The notes under the pieces were generated by a model that saw only the letters and a program-made list of their open reading frames with translations, had not been told where the DNA came from and ran no database searches. Shown here one piece after another: positions 8,950 to 18,100 of a stretch of DNA of 64,000 nucleotides. Position 1 is the first letter of the stretch; every line of letters begins with the position of its first letter. The DNA is from Selenobaculum gibii (lineage in GTDB: Bacteria > Bacillota > Negativicutes > ICN-92133): positions 2,023,501 through 2,087,500 of the forward strand of contig NZ_CP120678.1 in the NCBI RefSeq assembly GCF_030273445.1, written 5' to 3'. Position numbers and translations under genes: made by a program.

Positions 8950-9073
8950 CTTTTCTATTAAGTTTTTAGACAAAGAGTACCTGCACCCTTGTATCACTTA
9001 CGCTATATTTCATTCATGGTGCACTACGCGTCATCTTTGTCTATTTTTAATTGACTAACAACTTCATCTTTAT

Positions 9074-9475
9074 CTATTCTATTGTTTCATATTTTATTTG
9101 ATGTAAACGTTCTTCAATTTTTAATATTTTAATCCAAATTTTATTTTCTTCGTTTTTATCAGATATTTTTTTTAATTTATTAAATAAATTTATCAAAGAT
9201 TTTTTTAGTTCTAGTTTCTCTGATCGCACCTTTCCATCTTTCAACTCAGCATCTATGGAGAACATTGTAAAATCTTTATTGAAATTTATTCTCGCATTTG
9301 TTAAAGAGTATGATTTATTTGCACCTCCATATATTTTATCTGCATCTTTATCACTCTGCCCTTCATCTTGCCAGTCACACAAAATACATATATCAAATGT
9401 TGGCATTTGAGGAAAATCTCTAAGTGGTAAAGTTGGATATCCGCAACATTGACAAACCCCTCTTCTTTTATCCAT
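9074..9475 (-). CDS. CPCC-type cysteine-rich putative immunity protein (cassette A)
   Basis: The 133-residue protein opens with RGVCQCCGYPTLP and continues with FDICILCDWQDEGQSD and GGANKSYSLTNARINF. This is the layout of the CPCC (cysteine-rich CPCC) domain: two close Cys pairs and an acidic W.DEG segment, likely metal-binding. The canonical first motif CPCC is CQCC here. CPCC proteins are frequent immunity partners of polymorphic toxins. It starts 17 bases after the cassette A toxin stop, so it is the likely antidote. The C-terminal half is Lys/Glu-rich and helical. Confidence 0.75.
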   Translation of the reverse strand: MDKRRGVCQCCGYPTLPLRDFPQMPTFDICILCDWQDEGQSDKDADKIYGGANKSYSLTNARINFNKDFTMFSIDAELKDGKVRSEKLELKKSLINLFNKLKKISDKNEENKIWIKILKIEERLHQIKYETIE

Positions 9476-9492
9476 AATATTCCTTCCCTTAA

Positions 9493-11434
9493 TTATAAAT
9501 CAGCATATTTAGCTACCTGCTCTAACCAATATTGTCGCCCCTCATTAGGTCTCATCATTGTTGAAATAGTCCCATTTGGATGACCTATTGCAAATTCATT
9601 TGTTACTTTGTTATATCTAAATGTATACCCTAAATTATTAGTAAACCCTTCTATTTCTGCTTCTACATTACTATTAAGTAAATTACGCGCTTTTTGTACA
9701 TATTCTGTTTTTGTTATATTTCCCCATTCCTTTCCGTGACGTACAAAGTGATCTACTAGCTTTGATTCATTTTGAAAAGTAGCTTCTCCCCATTTTCCTA
9801 CCCCTATAGCTATCGGTGAACTAGCTTTTACCCAACTTCCATTATATTTATACAGAACAGCTCCACCAACAACTACAGATATTGATCCAGCAGCTATTAT
9901 CGTTGGATAATCAACCGTAGGAAGATTTTCTAAAAATGAGTTTTGAAAGTTAGAACTTGCTTCTAATTCTTGTGCTTGATTAGATATACTTTCTAATAAT
10001 TTTGAATTAATTGGGTCTGTCCAATCTATTAAGTTAGGATTAATCCCCATTGAATTGAAGATTTGATCTTGTGCTTCATCGATTCTATCCCAATAAGCTA
10101 CTTTTTCCCAATCTTCTTCGTCTATAGCTTTTTGTCGTTCTTCCTTTTGCCAATGAAACAACCAATTATTTTTTACTTCACTGACCGCTACACTTGCACC
10201 AGTTTGAGCTTTTCCTCCGACTACTTTTGCGGCAGCCGCTCCTACGATGGCTGTTGCCCATTGGAGTAATGCTGGGTCTTTTATATTTTTTAGTTCGTTC
10301 ATTACTAGTTGGGTAAGTCCTGCACTGGCTGCTCCTTCAGCAAATTTTCCTCCGCCTACTTTGGACATAATTCCACCGAATACTATATCTAATGCTGCTT
10401 TTTCTGGACTACCTTCTTTGAGTCCTAAGTCGCCTATGGCTTTAAATGCTACTTGTCCAAATAGTTGTGCGAGTTCTTGTTGTTCGGCAACAGTTTTTCT
10501 GTCAAAGATTTTTTCTAATGTATTTAGTGAATTTTGAGTATCTCTACTTAGCCCAGTTAAATCTTGGTCTGGATTACTTCTGATTTCTATTGTTCCTTCT
10601 GCTATTGCGGATTTTGTTGTGGAATCTGCTTCATCACTTGAAGTTACTCCGATATTAGGCGTAATTCCTTTGTCTTTATCTTTTGCATTTGGTTTTGTAT
10701 TTACATTAATTCCACTACTACTTGATTCATATTCCGCCCTATTTTCTATATCAGAATAAGTCAGCGTATCCGTGCTAAGTTTATTTTTACTCGCATCCGC
10801 TTCACTTGCAATGACTGCACCTTTTAAGTCAGTATTTTTGCCAACTTCAATATCGAAGCCACCTTTGCCTGCATAAATGCCGGCTTGGTCGGTTACGCTT
10901 TCGTAGGTGGAGTTTATCTTGCCTTTATTTTTACCGCCTGTGATTCCTGCATTTTGGTAAGTAGCTGGCTTTCCTTTTGGCTGTGATACATCTACACTAA
11001 AGTTAAAGCCACTGCTATTATTCTTTTCGTCATAGGTTTCTTTGTCTTGAAGGCTTTCGATGTTTAAATCTTTGCCTACTTCCATGTTGATGGTTTCGCC
11101 TTCTAGTTTACTGCCTATGATGTTGGTGTCTTGTCCGGATTTTGTGGTGAATGTGTCTTTTGCTGTGATTGTGCTTGCTACGTGTGTTTCTGCGTTTTCT
11201 TTTACTTCGCCGTTGGCTTTGTTATAACGTCATTGTTCAAAGTTTTCCTCTGGAAAACCTACCGCTTAACGTTTCAACGAGGCAGGAGATATATACTCAC
11301 TGCCTATTAGTTACAGTTGTGCCATTCACCTATAGAGGTGGGGAAAATCTTATTCCGAGTTATAGCCTGCATTGATTCCGGTTATTCCACTGCCTTTGAC
11401 GGTGATGTCTTTTTTGGTGGCTTTGATGTTTTCA
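9493..11434 (-). CDS. Orphan CdiA C-terminal cassette A (DHF.RHG-type toxin end)
   Basis: A displaced cdiA 3' module. From the ATG at 11085 it is open for 530 residues. Upstream, the homology continues to 11434 but is cut by a 132-bp insertion (11227-11358), and it has the same internal deletion as the fragment at 4416-4721. The part before SEVKNN is almost identical to CdiA. The toxin part is about 215 residues; after a hydrophobic segment (TIIAAGSISVVVGGAVLY) the end reads LVDHFVRHGKEWGN, GYTFRYNKVTNEFAIG and TISTMMRPNEGRQYW. The spaced His, Arg and Thr resemble BECR-fold RNase toxins, but I cannot assign a named family. No secretion signal; probably silent. Confidence 0.75.
11227..11364. 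mobile_element. 132-bp insertion with 6-bp GTTATA direct repeats in cassette A
   Basis: All other cassettes read TTTGTTATAGCCTGCATTG across this point. Here GTTATA (11221-11226) is followed by 132 unrelated bases and then by a second GTTATA (11359-11364) before GCCTGCATTG resumes. The insert is more GC-rich and structured: GTTTTCC/GGAAAAC, GGCAG/CTGCC and CACCT/AGGTG hairpins. It encodes nothing. The direct repeats suggest a small MITE-like element. The structured ends also recall stretches beside IS200/IS605 genes, which would not normally duplicate the target. Confidence 0.5.
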
Positions 11435-11435
11435 C

Positions 11436-11553
11436 AAAGGAGGTTGTCAGTAACGATTGAAACATCGTACCGCAACCTCCTTCGCTTCTGTTTTTGCAGA
11501 ATTATTTAGTATTACTGAACTTAACTTTTAGACAAAAGAACCGTCCCCTATAT
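11436..11553. repeat. CDI hairpin repeat, copy 4
   Basis: Arms AAAGGAGGTTG (11436-11446) and CAACCTCCTTC (11473-11483), then the common flank. The end TTAGACAAAAGAACCGTCCC (about 11528-11547) overlaps the last codons and stop of the immunity gene of the full-length CdiA, so the repeat supplies that protein's C-terminal residues. Confidence 0.85.
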
Positions 11554-12127
11554 CTTTTTCACTTAGACTTTTTAATGTATTTTGTTCTTCTTTACTAAAT
11601 TCTTCAAATTTATCAATCTTAACATATTCTTCGCCGTATTCTCCCCCCCATGTAAATTTTTCACTTTCCTTTTGAGATATTTCTTTCATCTGCTTAATCG
11701 TTCCATCGAGTAAGTTTATAACTATATAACCTTTGGCTTCACTTATATATAAAATATTATCTTTAAATAAATATTTACAGTTTTCCCCTAGTACTCTGCG
11801 TTTTTTTACATCAAATAAAATTAATCCAGCCTTATACCCTGGGAAAATTTGAAATCTTCCTTCTCCATAGCTTTCTAATATCCCTCCTTTCTTATCCTTT
11901 ACGCTAGAATATTTATATATCCAATTATAGAAATATTCACAAGCCTCATCCTCTTTTAAAAAAATTTCCAGACAATTTTTATTTCCTTTTTCACTATAAT
12001 ATACTTCCCATTTTCCATCATTGATTCCCAAACAAAATTCTTCATTTTCCCATTTACCTATAAAATTATAAGTAATTGGTTTTACCTTCTCTTGAATCAA
12101 TCTTTGCTCCAATTCTTTCCTGTTCAT
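11528..12127 (-). CDS. cdiI: Immunity protein of the TNT-type CdiA toxin
   Basis: The 199-residue soluble protein starts one base after the cdiA stop, so it is translationally coupled. The N-terminal half (ITYNFIGKWENEEFCLGIND, then KWEVYYSEKGN and DEACEYFYNWIY) has the pattern of immunity factors for TNT toxins: a short strand-rich domain with WxVYYSE(K/R)G and a helix beginning with an acidic-A-C motif. The rest (residues 85-199) is a second strand-rich domain I do not recognise. The role is to block NAD hydrolysis by the CdiA C-terminus in the producing cell. The last residues (GDGSFV) are encoded by hairpin repeat copy 4. Confidence 0.8.
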   Translation of the reverse strand: MNRKELEQRLIQEKVKPITYNFIGKWENEEFCLGINDGKWEVYYSEKGNKNCLEIFLKEDEACEYFYNWIYKYSSVKDKKGGILESYGEGRFQIFPGYKAGLILFDVKKRRVLGENCKYLFKDNILYISEAKGYIVINLLDGTIKQMKEISQKESEKFTWGGEYGEEYVKIDKFEEFSKEEQNTLKSLSEKDIGDGSFV

Positions 12128-12128
12128 T

Positions 12129-15100
12129 TTATTTTATCTCCTTTATGTAACCCAAATCTAATAAGGTTTCTATTCTTTGAGCAAATTTAAATTGGATTCC
12201 GCCTCCTATTTCACCAAACCATGGCGCTATCTCCCCTCCTAACGCATCCATTGGCTTCACAACCTCATAAACATGATAACTTTCAAGATTTGTATTTGGT
12301 GATAAAGCTCTCTGTGAATAAGGCGTTCCTTCCGCCGCTACAAAAAATCCAGTTTTTTCTCCGTACCGATCTATTCTCGCACCAGGTTGAAGCGTTACAT
12401 TTTTAGGGGTTCCTACAAATCCATCATTAGTTGGCCATTTGGAATTACCTGCGGCATCTTTCCACCCACTACTTTTTTCTACCTGTGCTGCTGCTTGTGC
12501 CACCATTCTTTCGGATTGTGTCGCATATAATTGAGATATTTCTCTTGCTGTTTGTGGGCCTAACTGTATACTGACTCCTACCTTAGGAACTCCTATTACC
12601 ATCGAAACTTTACTTGATAGGTTATCAGATATAGATTGCTTTTCTGCTTGATCACGATAATACTCTTCTAAATCATCTGGATGTGGCACTCCTGTTTCTG
12701 GATCTATTCTCCATTGTTTATAATTGTCATTATAACTGTAAAGCCAATTTATATCATCTAAGTTCTTTTTACTATAATTACCTCCACTAAAAGCCCCATT
12801 TTGTTCTAATTGATTCCTGTATTCATTTGCTAATCGGAACATTTCTGGATCTCTATTGATAATTTTATCTAGTGTATAATTTAGACCTCCCTTTAACCAT
12901 TCTTTTTCATCTGCTCCAACTAAACAATCTATTACTGGATAAAGGCTTTCTGTTATTCTTTCATCATCACCTTCACCAGTTAATCCATGTTGTGCATTAT
13001 AATTGCTTTGCGCATAGTATCTAGCTAAAACATCTCTCTTATAATCTTCATCTTTACTATCCAATGCTTTCGCTAATTCATTAGCAAAATCATATTGTTC
13101 ATGCCCTAGCCAATTATTTTTTACTTCACTGACCGCTACACTTGCACCAGTTTGAGCTTTTCCTCCGACTACTTTTGCGGCAGCCGCTCCTACGATGGCT
13201 GTTGCCCATTGGAGTAATGCTGGGTCTTTTATATTTTTTAGTTCGTTCATTACTAGTTGGGTAAGTCCTGCACTGGCTGCTCCTTCAGCAAATTTTCCTC
13301 CGCCTACTTTGGACATAATTCCACCGAATACTATATCTAATGCTGCTTTTTCTGGACTACCTTCTTTGAGTCCTAAGTCGCCTATGGCTTTAAATGCTAC
13401 TTGTCCAAATAGTTGTGCGAGTTCTTGTTGTTCGGCAACAGTTTTTCTGTCAAAGATTTTTTCTAATGTATTTAGTGAATTTTGAGTATCTCTACTTAGC
13501 CCAGTTAAATCTTGGTCTGGATTACTTCTGATTTCTATTGTTCCTTCTGCTATTGCGGATTTTGTTGTGGAATCTGCTTCATCACTTGAAGTTACTCCGA
13601 TATTAGGCGTAATTCCTTTGTCTTTATCTTTTGCATTTGGTTTTGTATTTACATTAATTCCACTACTACTTGATTCATATTCCGCCCTATTTTCTATATC
13701 AGAATAAGTCAGCGTATCCGTGCTAAGTTTATTTTTACTCGCATCCGCTTCACTTGCAATGACTGCACCTTTTAAGTCAGTATTTTTGCCAACTTCAATA
13801 TCGAAGCCACCTTTGCCTGCATAAATGCCGGCTTGGTCGGTTACGCTTTCGTAGGTGGAGTTTGTCTTGCCTTTATTTGTACCGCCGGTGAGTCCTCCAT
13901 TTTGAAATTGGTTTTTCCCTGTATCTGCATTTGCTTTTATGTCTGCACTAAAGTTAAAACCACTGCTACTGTTCTTTTCATCATAGGTTTCTTTATCTTG
14001 TAGGCTTTCGATATTTAAGTCTTTACCAACTTCCATTTTTACGGTGTTGCCTTCAAGTTTGCTGCCTATGATGTTGGTGTCTTGTCCGGATTTTGTGGTG
14101 AGTGTGTCTTGGGCTGTGATTGTGCTTGCTACATGGATTTCGGCGTTTTCTTTTACTTCGCCGTTAGCTTTGTTATAGCCTGCATTGATTCCACTTATTC
14201 CGATAAATCCTATGCTTACACCGATGCTTGCGGAGCTACTGGAGTTATCTCCTTTGCCTACGTTTTTATTTTCTCCGGCAATGACATTGATATTTTCTTT
14301 AGCGTCTAGATTTACGTTTTCGCCAGTAATTTCACTGCCTTTGACGGTGATATCTTTTTCGGTGGCTTTGATGTTTACGTCACCGGTTGCGTGAATTGTA
14401 CTGCCTTGATTAACCTTTGTATCACTTTGGTAGCTGCTTTCGGCTTTGCTTGTTCCTAGGCTGACGTTGAGCTGTAGGTTCGAGCTTTTCGGATTGTCAA
14501 TATTTTTTATGTCTTCTAAAGCACCTTTATTTTCTTTTAGTGTTTCATAGGCTTTGTATTGATAAAGCTGTTTTAGGCGTTCATCTTCTACTTGGTCTGC
14601 TCGTTTTAATGAAGCTGCAATAGATTGTGCCGTTTCAATTGTTTGACCGCCTAGCGATACTGTGAGTCCACTTTGTTTAAATTCGTGTTTTTCTTGTGCA
14701 TTATATGTATTGTTGGCATTTTCTATCGTTACATTTTTACCTGTGATATTAATATCTTTACCTGCGATTACTTCACTGGCGGTTATTTTTACTCCTTCAC
14801 CAGTTTCTATCGTAACGTTATTATCTAAACTCCCAATTGTACTGCCAATTTGTTCGTTATTTTGGTTCGCATAGCCGTCTTTTTGTTTTTGCTTACCTAT
14901 GGTAATTCCTAATCCACCGCCACCAAAGATGCCTGATTTTCTTACTTCTTTAATGTATTCGCTTGTACTTGTCTGCGTTGCACTCGTAATTTGTATATCA
15001 TTTTTTGCTTGTAAATTTACTTCATTTGTTGCAACGATTGTCCCCGCTTGCAGCGTAAGGTCATTTCCTGATTTAATTTTTATTTTCTCTCCTGATAAAT

Positions 15101-18100
15101 CACTGCCTACAACTGCATCAAGTCTTTGATAGTCATAAATATCTGTTGTTTTACTTGAAAATGCTCCACTTTTCTTTTGGTGTGAAATATATTCTCGTTC
15201 ATGTTTTTCGGTAGCCGAATCAATCGTTATATCTTTTGCTGCTTCTACGTTGATTTCACCATTTTGACTTGTGACTTGACTGCTTGTGATTTGAATCTTA
15301 CTGTTATCTCCGTCTGCTTTGATAGAGATATCGCCGTTTGCAGCTAAATTTGTTCCAATGACGGTTTCGTTATCTGTATTGGTTTTTGCCCAACCACCAC
15401 TGATTCTTTTATATTCTTTTGTTTCTATTTCGTCTTTTACATTTTCTAAGGTGATATTGCCTTTGGCAGATACATCAATTTTATTTTGTGCTATAACTTG
15501 TGCGCCTTGTAGATTCATATCATGATTACTGTTTAGCGTAATATTTTCTCCTGCATTAAGGCTAGAAAGTATATTTTTATTTTGTGTCGTTTCTGTTTCT
15601 TTTCGTTTAAAATGTCCATTAGCTAATTTATCTTTATCATAAATTGTATCTACTTCGCTTGTTATATTGAGATTATTGCCGCTTGTAAGAGAAATATCTT
15701 CCTTGGCGGTAAGAGTACTGCCTTTTATATCAATATCATGTTGGGCATTGATTGCAAGATTGCCACTTGCATTGATTTGGCTTATTGTATTTATTTTTTC
15801 TTCATGAATTTTATGTGATTTATCCCAGGTATCCGTTTTCTTTTCGCTTATACTTGTTCCGATATCTACATTTCTTCCAGCATCTATTGTAATGTCTTTT
15901 CCAGAAGCTTTACTTCCATTGTTGACAAAATCTCTATTGGCATCTATTTTTAAGTTTTCTGTTGCTGAAATTTCAGCCTGTTGATTCATGAATACTTTTT
16001 TACCAGTATCTCCATAGGAAATTGTACTGGTTATCAGCTCATTTTTTATATCTTGTCCTGCATTTAATGTAATATTTTTACCTAAAATTTGTGCATTTTG
16101 ATTTAAAACATTTTCTTGTGCCGTTATATTTAATTGATTCCCTGCTTGTATTGTTCCACCTTGATTGGAGATATTTTTTACGTTTAAATCAAGATTCTGA
16201 TTTGCTTGTATATGTCCTTGATTTGAAACATTTTCCAAGGCATCTACTTTTACACTTCCACCGGAAATAATTGCACCGTTTTCTTTTAGCACCGCTTGAT
16301 TTGAGTTCGCTAGATATACGACTGGAACTAATACCTTTTCACCGTCAATTTCTTTTTCTTCGAGCCAAACAATATTTTCTGTTAATGCGTTGATTTGTTC
16401 CGGAGTTAAGCTTATTCCGATTTTTAATTGTAATGATTCAGTAACATTTGCAGCATTTTCAAGAAGTTGTTTAAATTGTTCTTCTCCATCTGTATATCCA
16501 GTTAAAAGATTACTGCCAATTTTTTGACACAATTGTTTTTTTACTAATTCTTGCTCATAAAATCCATCTCCAAGTCTCTTTTGCACTTTATCTGATGGGT
16601 AAGCAATTCTTGATAAAAGATAGTCACTAGAGATAAAATTTTTATACTTTGTAAACCTAGTATCAGTCTCTACTAGGTATTTACTTGTCGGTGTTTTACT
16701 AATATGGTAAAGCCCATTCTCTGGTAATACAAAGCTATCATCTTCCTTTATTGTAGCATTCTTATCTTCGATAGTGTTTTGAGTATTTTTTATTACGGTC
16801 GCATTTTCTAATATATTTTCAGTCTTCGTTGTGCTCGTATTATTTAGTCCTATCGTATTGATTTCTACAGATTGATTGCCACTAATCGTTGAATCGTAGC
16901 CAGGAATAAGTTCAACGATTTCTTCATGGTAATCACCTATTTTCTTTGTTGTCTCTACCGTATGTGGATTTGAACCACCACCATCGCCCCCTGAAGGCGA
17001 TGCATAGTATGCATAATTATATTCCATAAGGTCGCCATCTTTAACGGTTGTAATCTTATAATCTACCGCAATATTATTTAGTTGATTGCTTGCAATTGCT
17101 AAATGACGATTAGCAAGAATTCTACTTACATAGTTTGTCAATAAATCCGTTTGAATTTTTAAATCTTTTCCTGCTTGAATAGTTGCTATTCCTGAATCTT
17201 TTTCTATCGTTGTACTCTTTTTTGTCTCTATATATTTTCTATAAATTCTTGTATACCCATTCCTCGTAGAAACCTTTGACACAGTCTCTTCTTTTTCTTT
17301 TGGTATTTTCTCTATTCTCGTCTTCCCTGTAAACGGATTTTGTTTTTTTATTTCTTCACACTCAACTGTTACCTTTTCGCCCATTTCAAATTCAGTGCGT
17401 TTATTGATAATCTCTTTAGCACTAAGGTCAATATTTTCTCCAGCTTCAATCGTTGCCGATTGGTTTAAAATCTGATTTGCCATATCACCAGTTTCATTTG
17501 CCGCAATTTTAATATTACCTAAACTATAAATGGTCGCATGATCTTGATTATCTAAAGCATTTTTTACATATAAGTTTGCATCTTGTGTTGTAGCTAAAAT
17601 TGCTTGGCTTCCCGTATTGGTTAAGTCGTTTGTATTTACTGTTAGATTTTCTCCTATGACAGTACCTTTGTTATGAACTATATTACTATCTAGCGAAATT
17701 TGGTTACTATCTATTCTTCCATCATTATTAAAGGTATCTAAGGTTTTTATTTCAATTTTTTCGTTTGCTGTAATTGTTCCTGCATTATTAAGTCCGTTTC
17801 CATTGATTCCAATTTGGTTTACAGCATTCATCATTCCTTGGTTAACAATATTGCCTGTTGCTTTAACATTTAGGGTTCCATTAGATTTTAGGCTACTGTC
17901 TTGGCTGTTTGTATAGTCTCCATTGACATCAACGTTTATAAATTGTTCTGCTTGGATGATTCCATTTCCCTGCATCGAATTGGTATGAAGATTAATTCCT
18001 TGCCCTGCCTCAATATGTCCATTTGCATTTTGTAAATCTTTTACTTGAATTGTACTTATTTTTTGCGTTTGAATATTGCCATTGTTGTTATTGAGTGTAT

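Noticed and set aside
4331..11553. The repeated hairpins as a CRISPR array
   Set aside because: Only four copies, kilobases apart, with coding sequence between them and no spacer pattern or cas genes.
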